Origin: an uncultured Bacteroidota bacterium
Lineage (GTDB): Bacteria > Bacteroidota > Bacteroidia > Chitinophagales > Chitinophagaceae
Direction: 5' to 3'
Assembly: GCA_903927185.1 (NCBI GenBank)
Contig: CAIYLW010000076.1
Location: 1 to 42,222, forward strand
DNA length: 42,222 nt
Below are positions 1-8,933 of this stretch, in pieces. The position numbers and the translations under genes were made by a program. The notes beneath the pieces are model-generated. The model was not told the origin of the DNA. It ran no database searches and saw only the letters and a list, made by a program, of their open reading frames with translations. Positions within the stretch are counted from its first letter, which is position 1, and every line of letters starts with the position of its first letter.

Positions 1-173
1 AATTTGTATCATAATAATAAAATGCTACAAATTCTATCATTTTATATGCAAAAAAAAAGTGATAACCTATACAAGTTTCATATTTTAAATCGAATTTCGT
101 AAATATTCTATTCGGCTATGGCAAATGTTCATTCATGCGATAACAGTCTATAACACTTCAAAAATTTCAAATT

Positions 174-824
174 ATGATCAAAATTTCAAAAATGAAAAAT
201 GTATTATTTCTTTCTATTCTTTTTTTAGGATTTACTATTGTTTCTAAAGCGCAGCAGCATGCTGATATTCGATTACATGGCTATGCTATTGGAGCATTTA
301 GCGACCAAGTAGATTCTTATTATTCAAGCACTGACAATTTTAAAGGAACCATTAATGGGGGATTACAATGGGGTGCTGGTGTTGAAATTAAACCAAGTAA
401 AATGATGGGATTGGAATTTCTGTATAATCGTTTGGATACTAAATCATCTATGACGTATTACGATAATGGTCCTAAATCAGGCACTTTCGATGCAGGAATT
501 AATAATTTCATGTTAGGGTTTAACCGCTATTTTGTATCCAACGCAAAAGTTGAAGGATATGGTGGTTTACTTGCTGGTATAACAGGATTCAAAATCGGAA
601 CAAAAACAGCAACAAAATTTGGATACGGCTTTAGATTGGGAGCAAATATTTGGGCAACTCCTAAGGTTGGAATTAAATTTCAGGCACAACTGATGTCGGC
701 ATCACAGGCCGTTGGTGGTGGTTTCTACCTTGGAACAGGTGGTAGCGGCGCAGGAATCTCAAGCTATTCATCCTTCTACCAATTTGGATTAGGAGGAGGG
801 TTGGTTTTCAAACTTGGAAATTAA
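174..824 (+). CDS. Outer-membrane beta-barrel protein, secreted
   Basis: This is a 216-residue protein with an N-terminal signal peptide: a lysine-containing start, a hydrophobic stretch around residues 9-24, and a cut probably after SKAQ. The rest alternates glycine and aromatic residues in short strands (for example GFRLGANIWA and FGLGGGLVFKLGN at the end), as in small porin-like barrels of the OMP_b-brl/OmpW type. A terminal strand ending close to the C-terminus fits insertion by the BAM machinery. A second ATG at 192 gives a tighter signal peptide and is an alternative start. A strong hairpin follows directly, so this is probably a single-gene transcript. The substrate and exact function cannot be read from the sequence. 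Confidence 0.75.
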   Translation: MIKISKMKNVLFLSILFLGFTIVSKAQQHADIRLHGYAIGAFSDQVDSYYSSTDNFKGTINGGLQWGAGVEIKPSKMMGLEFLYNRLDTKSSMTYYDNGPKSGTFDAGINNFMLGFNRYFVSNAKVEGYGGLLAGITGFKIGTKTATKFGYGFRLGANIWATPKVGIKFQAQLMSASQAVGGGFYLGTGGSGAGISSYSSFYQFGLGGGLVFKLGN

Positions 825-845
825 TAATAGAAAATAACTAATTAC

Positions 846-882
846 AAAAAGCATATCGCTGAATGGACGATATGCTTTTTTT
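846..882 (+). terminator. Rho-independent terminator after the barrel protein
   Basis: GCATATCG at 851-858 pairs with CGATATGC at 868-875 around a 9-base loop and runs into seven T. The A tract before the stem extends the pairing. It separates the barrel gene from glucokinase. Confidence 0.9.
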
Positions 883-960
883 ATGTGGGGCACTTATATT
901 TTTTACTATTTATAAGCGATATTTCTTTCCTTTACAAGTAACAAGAAAAAATGATTTGAT

Positions 961-2001
961 ATGGAAATTGCACTTTTAGTTCCTATTGCTTTTAAACAAA
1001 CAGAATTTTCCAATGATGAAAATGTAATTGTATTAGCTGGAGATATTGGAGGAACAAAGGCTAATATGTCTTTATGTAAGTTTACTGCCAAGGGAATGGA
1101 AGTGGTTAAAGAAAAAAGATATGTTAGTAAGGACCATGTTTCTTTTACGGATATCATTAATGATTTTATAGCAGGACTCCCCAATCCTCAAAAAGTTTGT
1201 CTTTCTGTAGCTGGTCCGGTCATTGATGGGAAGGTAAAATTCACCAACCTTAGTTGGCAGATCGATAGAAATGAAATTTCCGAAACACTAGGAGGAAGTC
1301 CGGTAACTATTCTTAATGATTTGGAAGCTACTGCATATGGACTAGCCGCTTTAAAACCAGAAGAGTTACATACGCTTCATCAGGGGACTAATGAAACGCC
1401 TGGAAATATTGGGATATTGGCAGCCGGCACAGGATTGGGCGAAGCTGGTTTGTTCTTTGATGGAAGTCGCTATCATCCCTTTGCAACGGAAGGAGGGCAT
1501 TGTGATTATGCCCCAAGGACAAAACAAGATCTTGGGATTTTATATTTTCTTCAGGCCAGACATGAACATGTGAGTTGGGAGCGTCTTTTAAGTGGAAATG
1601 GAATTGTAACGATTTGGGAATATCTGACTCAAATGGAAAACAAACCCAAGCCGGAATGGATTTCAGAAGCGATGAAAATATCAGACCCTGCTGCTGTAAT
1701 TAGTAATGCCGCTAAAGATGCAAAATGCATTACTTGTATTGAAGCAATCCAACTATTCGACCGCTTTTTGGCCATAGAAGCTGCAAATATGATTTTAAAA
1801 TTCAAGGCTACAGGTGGATTGTATCTTGCTGGAGGAATAGCACCAAAGATTATCAATTTGTTGAACCCCGCCACCTGGAAAGAAATTTTCGAATCCAGTG
1901 GCAGGATGAAGCATTTACTTAACACAGTTTCAGTGCATGTTATGTTGAATGAAAAGGCCCCAATGCTGGGTTCCATTTATTATGCAGGGTTGAATATGTA
2001 A
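961..2001 (+). CDS. glk: Glucokinase
   Basis: A 346-residue cytoplasmic enzyme that would phosphorylate glucose to glucose-6-phosphate with ATP. The bacterial glucokinase family pattern is clear: a phosphate-binding loop AGDIGGTKAN near residues 26-35, the sugar-binding LNDLEATAYGL near 118, the GTGLGEAGL loop, and EGGHCDYAPR around residue 178. The length is normal for the family, with about 20 extra N-terminal residues before the first strand. The ATG at 961 is the only plausible start. It begins a same-strand run with aroQ and a membrane glycosyltransferase (38- and 6-base gaps), so co-transcription is likely, although the three functions are unrelated. Confidence 0.93.
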   Translation: MEIALLVPIAFKQTEFSNDENVIVLAGDIGGTKANMSLCKFTAKGMEVVKEKRYVSKDHVSFTDIINDFIAGLPNPQKVCLSVAGPVIDGKVKFTNLSWQIDRNEISETLGGSPVTILNDLEATAYGLAALKPEELHTLHQGTNETPGNIGILAAGTGLGEAGLFFDGSRYHPFATEGGHCDYAPRTKQDLGILYFLQARHEHVSWERLLSGNGIVTIWEYLTQMENKPKPEWISEAMKISDPAAVISNAAKDAKCITCIEAIQLFDRFLAIEAANMILKFKATGGLYLAGGIAPKIINLLNPATWKEIFESSGRMKHLLNTVSVHVMLNEKAPMLGSIYYAGLNM

Positions 2002-2039
2002 ATGTTCAGTTGTATCAATCAGTTACTTAAATTCGTTTT

Positions 2040-2462
2040 ATGAAAATTGCAATTATCAATGGTCCCAATTTAAATTTATTAGGTAAAAGAGAACCTGGTA
2101 TTTATGGTAATCAAAATTTTGATCAGTATTTTATTGAATTGCAAAATATTTTTCCTAAAGTTCAATTCAGCTATTTTCAAAGCAATGTAGAAGGGGAGTT
2201 AATTAACGAATTGCAAAGAGTGGGTTTCGATTATCAAGGGATTGTGATGAATCCAGGAGGATACACACATACTTCAATTGCAATTGGTGATGCAATTGCT
2301 GCCATTAAAACCCCCTTAATAGAAGTGCATATTAGCAATGTGCACGCAAGAGAAGATTTCAGAAAAATATCTCATGTTTCCGCTAAAGCTGCTGGCAGCA
2401 TAATTGGCCTTGGACTAAAAGGGTATGAACTCGCGATACGCTGGTTGATAGATCACCAGTAA
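2040..2462 (+). CDS. aroQ: Type II 3-dehydroquinate dehydratase
   Basis: A 140-residue enzyme of the shikimate pathway that converts 3-dehydroquinate to 3-dehydroshikimate; the family acts as a dodecamer in the cytoplasm. The sequence carries the hallmark NGPNLNLLGKREPGIYG start with the catalytic Tyr22, MNPGGYTHTS for substrate binding, and EVHISNVHARE with the catalytic His102, followed by FRKIS. Length and residue spacing are typical of the family. The ATG at 2040 sits 38 bases after glk, and the next gene follows after 6 bases. Confidence 0.97.
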   Translation: MKIAIINGPNLNLLGKREPGIYGNQNFDQYFIELQNIFPKVQFSYFQSNVEGELINELQRVGFDYQGIVMNPGGYTHTSIAIGDAIAAIKTPLIEVHISNVHAREDFRKISHVSAKAAGSIIGLGLKGYELAIRWLIDHQ

Positions 2463-2468
2463 ATATAC

Positions 2469-4019
2469 ATGCGAAATAATTTTTCTACATATAGCAAGAA
2501 GGTTTTGTTGCTGATACTCATCTCCATTGGTATCAAGCTTTTGATTGCAGGATTGTTAGAGTTGGGGAATGATGAAGTGTATTATTGGACATATGCTTTA
2601 CAACTCGATTGGAATCATTTTGATCATCCTCCTTTGATTGGTTGGATGATAAGATTAACAACTTTAAACCTTCATTGGGTTTCTGAAATTGCACTTCGAA
2701 TGGGAAGCATTCTTAGTGCAGGTATAGCAACTTGGTTTGTCTTTCAAACTGCAAAAGTTATTGCATCAGAAAAAGCAGGGTGGTACGCAGCAATCATTTA
2801 TCAATCCTCAATTTACACAGGAATCATAGCAGGATTATTTATACTTCCTGATTCACCTCAAATGCCAATATGGACTGCTGCACTTTATTTAATGGCATTA
2901 TTATTTTCCCATCCTAATGCAGAAAGAAAAATGGGTTTATGGATTTTGCTTGGAGTTTTAATCGGCCTTGCTACACTTTGTAAAGTACACGGATTGTATT
3001 TGTGGGTTGGTTTTGGGTTAACTATTTTATTTACTCGTATAAAATGGTTACTCAATTGGCGGTTTTATCTAGCTGTATTTATAACACTGTTATTCTTATT
3101 GCCCATTGTTTATTGGAATATTCAATATGATTTTATCACGTATAAATTTCATTCAGAAAGAGTAACACATACTCATTTGCAATGGGATATGTTAGTTAGA
3201 GAAATTGTTGGTGAGTTTGCTTATCAGAATCCAATTGTATTTGTACTAATTGTGTTAACACTCATTGCTTTTATAAAGAAATCATTTCTTTTTCCAAATA
3301 AAACTATTTCGGTTTGGCTATTTTGTATGAGTATTCCGATGATACTATTTTTCTGGGTCATTGCTTTATTTAATCCTACTCTTCCGCATTGGACAGGACC
3401 AGCTTATATCCCTTTATACCTTCTTGCTGCAATTTATCTGGATCAACAAAAAATTTTTGGAACTCCCAAAGTACTTTCTATTGCAGGTGGTTTTGTAGTG
3501 GTCTTATTAATTTTAGCGACTGCAATTGTGCGGCTTTCACCAGTTAATTTTGGAAGTCATCAAAAAGAAAACTTTGGAGAATATTGCCCAACACTCGATC
3601 TGAATGGATGGTCTGATTTTAGTAAGGAGTACGCGAAATTGGTAACATCTGATCAGCAACAACATTTAATGAAACAAAAAAGTTTTATAATTGTTTCTAA
3701 ATGGTTTCCAGGAGGACATCTTGAATTTTATACTGTACCTAAAACCAATCAAACGCTCATAGCAATTGGACCGCTTCAGGATATTCATAAGTTTGCTTGG
3801 TTAAACCGTGATAGAAAAAAAATGCAAATAGGAGACGATGCCTATACCATTGTACCTTCTAATCTTCCGTTTGATGTATCAAAACATTATGCTGAATATT
3901 TTACTCAAATTGAAGCTCCTTTGCAAATAAATCAAATCAGGAATGGGGGAGTAGTTCGGTATTTTTATGTGTATCGATTAAAGGGTTGTAAGAAAATTCC
4001 AAATGAACTGATTCTATAA
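2469..4019 (+). CDS. Membrane glycosyltransferase, family 39 / ArnT-like
   Basis: A 516-residue polytopic inner-membrane protein with roughly ten or more hydrophobic segments in the first 360 residues and a soluble C-terminal part of about 150 residues. The first loop contains NDEVYYW and DHPPLIGW, the acidic catalytic and binding pattern of lipid-phosphate-sugar dependent transferases (PMT/ArnT, PF13231-like). Such enzymes move a sugar from a polyprenyl-phosphate donor to a lipid or protein at the outer face of the inner membrane. Acceptor and donor cannot be deduced. It starts 6 bases after aroQ and ends exactly next to the convergent TamB-like gene, with no room for a terminator. Confidence 0.82.
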   Translation: MRNNFSTYSKKVLLLILISIGIKLLIAGLLELGNDEVYYWTYALQLDWNHFDHPPLIGWMIRLTTLNLHWVSEIALRMGSILSAGIATWFVFQTAKVIASEKAGWYAAIIYQSSIYTGIIAGLFILPDSPQMPIWTAALYLMALLFSHPNAERKMGLWILLGVLIGLATLCKVHGLYLWVGFGLTILFTRIKWLLNWRFYLAVFITLLFLLPIVYWNIQYDFITYKFHSERVTHTHLQWDMLVREIVGEFAYQNPIVFVLIVLTLIAFIKKSFLFPNKTISVWLFCMSIPMILFFWVIALFNPTLPHWTGPAYIPLYLLAAIYLDQQKIFGTPKVLSIAGGFVVVLLILATAIVRLSPVNFGSHQKENFGEYCPTLDLNGWSDFSKEYAKLVTSDQQQHLMKQKSFIIVSKWFPGGHLEFYTVPKTNQTLIAIGPLQDIHKFAWLNRDRKKMQIGDDAYTIVPSNLPFDVSKHYAEYFTQIEAPLQINQIRNGGVVRYFYVYRLKGCKKIPNELIL

Positions 4020-7000
4020 TTATTTTTTCTCATCCAATAAATTCTCTTTAGGCTTTTTTAACTCAACTATTTCTGGTTTTGTTGCAAATAGCACATCGAA
4101 ATCTCTTTGATAGGAGATACTCACACCTTGCCTATTTCTTCTGCCAAATGTAGATCCACTAATGTCTAAGCTATTCTTTGTAAATACGATGGCACTTAAT
4201 TTACGGTCTTTTGTTAAAATGAATTTAATATTAAAATCAGGCAACCATTGAAAATTCCCATTTTGAAAGGAGGTGGTATTTCCCACATTAAAATCAAGAT
4301 CACTGCCTAAAGTTACAATCACATTATTATTTGCAAATGCATAGCCTAGTTTTAAGTTAACCCTGGTTCTATCAAGTTTATTGCTGTTAGCTGTAAATCC
4401 ACTACTGGCATCTAGTAAAGTATTGCTACTATATAATGAAGTGCCCAGATCAAATCGAAGGCTTTTATCTCCGGTAATTTTATAAAGAATATTAGAAACT
4501 GCTTTGTTTAATTCTTTTGTTAAAACCTGTGAAATGGTATTTACTCCCAGAGTAGTAATCATGTATGGATTGGCCACATTATTATTACCATTATTCCCGG
4601 TAGGTGCAAAAGAACCTAAAACAATTAAGAAAGAAACTTGCTTTAGAATTTCATTGTCGTCTTTCTCAATTCTATTAAGGAATGCAGTGAATTCATTATC
4701 TGTTTTAATCGGACTCCCCTGAGGAAAATCAAGTTTAAATTTAATCGATGGCAGATTTAATTTGTCACGCAATTGTGCAATCACGTATACATCACCACGA
4801 TAAGCTTTAACAGCGCCACTAAAATTATTATTACCCACTAAATCGCTCATGCTAATGCGTTCGGCAGTGTATTGGGCATCGATATGTACATCTGCTTTAA
4901 AAGGATCGCCATTCCATTCTATATAGTTACCTGCATCTGGTAATAATACAAATGGTTTACGAATGAATGATTGAAAATTAAAGTCATAATTTCCTTTATC
5001 AATATTATATCTACCTCTAATCGTTAATGGATCGGAAGTGCCAGCATGAATTTTTAAACGGCCATTACCAACTGCTTTAATTACATCTCCAGTTAGGTCA
5101 TCCAGAATTACATCAATAGAAACTTTGTTATTGGTAGTTAAATCTAAATCTACAGCAAGGTTAAAATTGCCATCAGATTTTACCATTTCCATTTCAGTAC
5201 CATATTGTTTAAATACAATGAAATCTGAATTTCCATTTTCTTTGCTCGTAGTATTTGGTAAAACGATATGTGAACTATCAGTAGCTTCTGCAATGATATT
5301 CATTTTGGCATTATCTGAAGGACCTTTAAAACTCATTTGGGCATTACCTATTGCCTTCCCAAAGAACATTTTATTGTCCCTTAATTTTGTATCAATCAAT
5401 AAGAGTCTTTTAGTACTCAAGTCGAAATCAAATGCAATATTTTTGAATCCTTTTTCTAATAGTTTTCCTTTAATTGTTCCTTTGTTTAAATATTTATCTT
5501 GAATTTGTAATTCACCAAAATCAATTCCATTCTCATCGAATTTAATTTCGGCTGAATCGATGTTATAATGAACTTTAGTATAATTAACTGTAAGGCCTGC
5601 TTTTCTCAAACTCAGTTTACCCAATAAATCAGGTGAATTTGGATTGCCATTAATTCTAAGATTCCCTTTAGCTGTTCCAGTTATATCACTGAAGATGTCG
5701 CCTATGAATCTATGAAGTATATTAACTTTAGTATTTTCTAATTGTATGTTTGTTTTTAATGGGTTTTCAATACTATCCTTTACATTATACGACCCAGTAG
5801 CATTTAGATGGTATCCTTCGTTTTCTGATTGAACAGAAAATGGTATTTCTCCGGTTTCATTATTGTATTTGGCAGTTATTTTTACAAGTCCAATACTATC
5901 TTCATCCATTCTAAATTGTTCTGTATTTAATTCGACATCTGCATTGAATTTGCCAAAGAAATCATTAAGAACAATATCTCCTGAAGTTATTCCTTCTATC
6001 CTTGGGTTCTTAAAAAATAAGGAAGTTATATCACCTAAGTATACGTTCTTCAATGATATATTTAAGTTATTGGTATTGCCTCCATCTTCCTGATCTGTAT
6101 CTGCTGTTATTTCTTGGAAACCTTGAGTGAAATGTATATTATTAGCAAGCATGAAATTATTTCTAATTATTAGCTCACCATTTTTTTCGATGCTCCATTT
6201 CTTGTCATTTAATTCAAATGTTGATGGCCTTAAATTAATGCGAACACCATCCTGGATGGTATAGACATCTGCTAATAAAGTAGCATCATTGAAAGTATTA
6301 TCAGCACTTGCTTTTATCGAAACTAAAGAATGGTCGCTTGCCGATGTTATATTAAAATGTGAATTTGGGAAATGGAAACTATCGCTTAATTGAATGCTAC
6401 TGATATCTCCATTTAAAACTAAAGTGTCTTTATTTCCTTTGCCATTTATCTGAGCCCCTGAGATAATATATTTTTTATATTTAGCATATGGAACATTTGC
6501 TTGAAGACCTAACACATTTTTCTTAGTATCAATTGTTCCTGAAAAACTGGCATCATTAAAGCCACTAATTTTTTTATTGAATAATTTAATATAAGGTTCA
6601 ATATAATTAGAGCTGGCCTCGATTTTAAATGATTGATTTTTTGGAATTTCTTTTGGAGGATTAATATAAGCTGGGTAATAACGGTTTAAGAATGATTGAA
6701 TACTTGCAGGTAAATCCATGATACTAAACTTGCCAATAATTGATGCATTGAAATCGCTACTGGTTAGCTTTAGGGATTTGATACTATCAATATAATTAGA
6801 ACTGAGCTTCAATGAATCAAAATTGATGGTGGTTTGATTACCTTTAATGTTGGCATTCAAAAACTTAGCAGATCCTAAAAAATTATCGATATTGGTTCCT
6901 GTGAAATTTGCATCCAATAAGCCTGTAACTTCAATATGTTCAGGGTAAAGATTTAGTGCTTGAATATTACAATGAATTAAGTCTCCCACAATATTATAAC

Positions 7001-8795
7001 TAGGTTGCTGTTTATTAAGGTCGATTTCTATATCACTTGTAAAATCAAGATTAGGATCATCAATCTTTAATTCTCCGCTAAAATATTTCTTCTGAAGTGT
7101 TCCTTTTGTTATAATATTATTGTAGGTGTATTTATTGAATTCAATTGTTGAGATCTTACCGTCTAATTCTGTTCTAAGTCGATTGATATTAAAACTTGAT
7201 CCACTTACCTTTCCTTTGAAATCTACAAGACCAAGTTGGTCAAAATCTAAAAATTTACCAATATTAAATCTTTGGGTTTCGATATTTCCTATATAATTCG
7301 GATCTTTTTTATGCGGAAATTGCATTGCTACATTCGTAGTTACGCCGCCTAACGCAGTGCTGAATATTCCGTCAGTAATAAAATTATTAATTGTTCCTTT
7401 AAAACTCCCCCTGTAAATGATATTTCCGAGTGCAGCAAGATTTGGCGATTTGATATCTTTTAAAACAGGGATAAAACCAAGATCATAATAGTTTGTTTGT
7501 AAGGTGCCATTCTCAAAAAGAATATTAGTAGTATTAATATTAGGCAAACCTTTCATGGATAGAGTCCCAATTAAAGAACTGCCAACTCCAGCTTTTGCAT
7601 TTAAATTCTTTACAATAAAATTTTCTACTGTTCCAATACAATTCCCACTAAGAGTTAATTCTTTATTCCAATCTTTTATTTCTGGTGCAAAAAAAGCAAT
7701 ATCATCAGTTGATACTTTCGACTCTTTGAAATTACCTACCATTGTAATCTTTGAAATGTATTCATTAAAGTCAAGGTTAAAATCATTATACTTCATCGCA
7801 TAATATGGCCCTATTCTACTTTTATTGGTCTGCAAGTCAAGTGCCGATAACTCCATGATTTGTGGAGTAAAGCGAAATTGAGTTTTTAGTTTTTTCAATT
7901 CAAAACCTGAACGGTCTTTTGCAGATAAAACGACAGAGGCTTTAATAGTATCCTTAATAAAATGTAAATTACGGATGTCTCCATTAAGTTTACTCAATCT
8001 AATATGTTCTCCATCAAAAATGTCCGAGGGCTTATCTTCATTAGCTTCAATCCAAAGCTGACCGTCCTTAATTTTAATTTGAGCAATATTTAAAGCAATG
8101 TTACCGGCATTGAAATACATGGAAGAACTTTTGATGGTATGATTCTGCTGTTTTCTCAATGAGTCTGGCCTAAGGGCATCCATCTCTTGAATTGTAAAAA
8201 ATGGTTTATCTATTGCGATTTCATTGACTTGATAAATATTTTTGGTAAAATCCATATTCTCAGCGTCCATCAATAAACTCCCAAGTTTCACATCCATTGT
8301 TTCACCTACCCACAAATCTTTGTTTATGAAATGAATGTTTTTTAGGTCAATCTTTTTAAGATTCAAATCAAGTCCACCTGATTTCTTTTTTTTCTTTTGA
8401 GATCCCGCAAAATAATTCGCGATAAATTGATAATTCCATACAGAATCACTTCTATTTAGTTTTACAACAGCATCTTCTAAGCCAATATATTTAATAATTG
8501 CATGGTCCTTAAAGAAAAACCAATCTGTGATTCTTAATTTAACAGCGCCTGCATAAACTAAAGTGTCGTTCTTCCTATCTTTTATTAAAACGCCTTGAAG
8601 ATTCATGCTGTTAAACAAGGAGAAACTTACATATTTGATACTTATCGGGGCACCTATTTCTGCAGAGATTTTTTTTACAGCAATTTGTACAATTCTATTT
8701 TGTACAAAGTCGGTTTGTATAGCTATAAAAACAAAAAGCAAGAGCGCTAATATGCTTAATAATATTTTACGAGATATGTTTAGGGCTTTCTTCAG
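4020..8795 (-). CDS. TamB-like translocation/assembly protein (DUF490), probable CTG start
   Basis: A giant protein, about 1,591 residues if started at 8795. It has one N-terminal membrane anchor followed by long beta-rich repeats, and a C-terminal region with features such as RGRYNIDKGNYDF, AYRGDVYVIAQL and LGSFAPTGN, characteristic of the TamB/DUF490 family. Such proteins bridge the inner and outer membranes and take part in outer-membrane protein assembly or phospholipid transport. No ATG exists at the 5' end. The first conventional alternative start is TTG at 8741, but that would cut the anchor in half. The open frame continues upstream through KKALNISRKILLSILALL to a stop at 8814-8816, and CTG at 8795 gives a normal anchor. 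The stop codon abuts that of the convergent glycosyltransferase gene. Confidence 0.85.
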   Translation of the reverse strand: MKKALNISRKILLSILALLLFVFIAIQTDFVQNRIVQIAVKKISAEIGAPISIKYVSFSLFNSMNLQGVLIKDRKNDTLVYAGAVKLRITDWFFFKDHAIIKYIGLEDAVVKLNRSDSVWNYQFIANYFAGSQKKKKKSGGLDLNLKKIDLKNIHFINKDLWVGETMDVKLGSLLMDAENMDFTKNIYQVNEIAIDKPFFTIQEMDALRPDSLRKQQNHTIKSSSMYFNAGNIALNIAQIKIKDGQLWIEANEDKPSDIFDGEHIRLSKLNGDIRNLHFIKDTIKASVVLSAKDRSGFELKKLKTQFRFTPQIMELSALDLQTNKSRIGPYYAMKYNDFNLDFNEYISKITMVGNFKESKVSTDDIAFFAPEIKDWNKELTLSGNCIGTVENFIVKNLNAKAGVGSSLIGTLSMKGLPNINTTNILFENGTLQTNYYDLGFIPVLKDIKSPNLAALGNIIYRGSFKGTINNFITDGIFSTALGGVTTNVAMQFPHKKDPNYIGNIETQRFNIGKFLDFDQLGLVDFKGKVSGSSFNINRLRTELDGKISTIEFNKYTYNNIITKGTLQKKYFSGELKIDDPNLDFTSDIEIDLNKQQPSYNIVGDLIHCNIQALNLYPEHIEVTGLLDANFTGTNIDNFLGSAKFLNANIKGNQTTINFDSLKLSSNYIDSIKSLKLTSSDFNASIIGKFSIMDLPASIQSFLNRYYPAYINPPKEIPKNQSFKIEASSNYIEPYIKLFNKKISGFNDASFSGTIDTKKNVLGLQANVPYAKYKKYIISGAQINGKGNKDTLVLNGDISSIQLSDSFHFPNSHFNITSASDHSLVSIKASADNTFNDATLLADVYTIQDGVRINLRPSTFELNDKKWSIEKNGELIIRNNFMLANNIHFTQGFQEITADTDQEDGGNTNNLNISLKNVYLGDITSLFFKNPRIEGITSGDIVLNDFFGKFNADVELNTEQFRMDEDSIGLVKITAKYNNETGEIPFSVQSENEGYHLNATGSYNVKDSIENPLKTNIQLENTKVNILHRFIGDIFSDITGTAKGNLRINGNPNSPDLLGKLSLRKAGLTVNYTKVHYNIDSAEIKFDENGIDFGELQIQDKYLNKGTIKGKLLEKGFKNIAFDFDLSTKRLLLIDTKLRDNKMFFGKAIGNAQMSFKGPSDNAKMNIIAEATDSSHIVLPNTTSKENGNSDFIVFKQYGTEMEMVKSDGNFNLAVDLDLTTNNKVSIDVILDDLTGDVIKAVGNGRLKIHAGTSDPLTIRGRYNIDKGNYDFNFQSFIRKPFVLLPDAGNYIEWNGDPFKADVHIDAQYTAERISMSDLVGNNNFSGAVKAYRGDVYVIAQLRDKLNLPSIKFKLDFPQGSPIKTDNEFTAFLNRIEKDDNEILKQVSFLIVLGSFAPTGNNGNNNVANPYMITTLGVNTISQVLTKELNKAVSNILYKITGDKSLRFDLGTSLYSSNTLLDASSGFTANSNKLDRTRVNLKLGYAFANNNVIVTLGSDLDFNVGNTTSFQNGNFQWLPDFNIKFILTKDRKLSAIVFTKNSLDISGSTFGRRNRQGVSISYQRDFDVLFATKPEIVELKKPKENLLDEKK

Positions 8796-8933
8796 ATCGG
8801 CTGACTTTGGAGGTTAAAATAACTGACTTGGTAAGTACAGTCAAATACAATACCAAACTTGGCAACTTTTAAATTTACGAATGAAAAGCTGCTTATTAAT
8901 AAAAATGATACTAATATTACTTTTCTTGTCACT

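Noticed and set aside
1..173. Possible gene or promoter at the left edge
   Set aside because: I see no ORF, no TAnnTTTG box and no clear hairpin in this AT-rich stretch; only the upstream region of the barrel gene is present.
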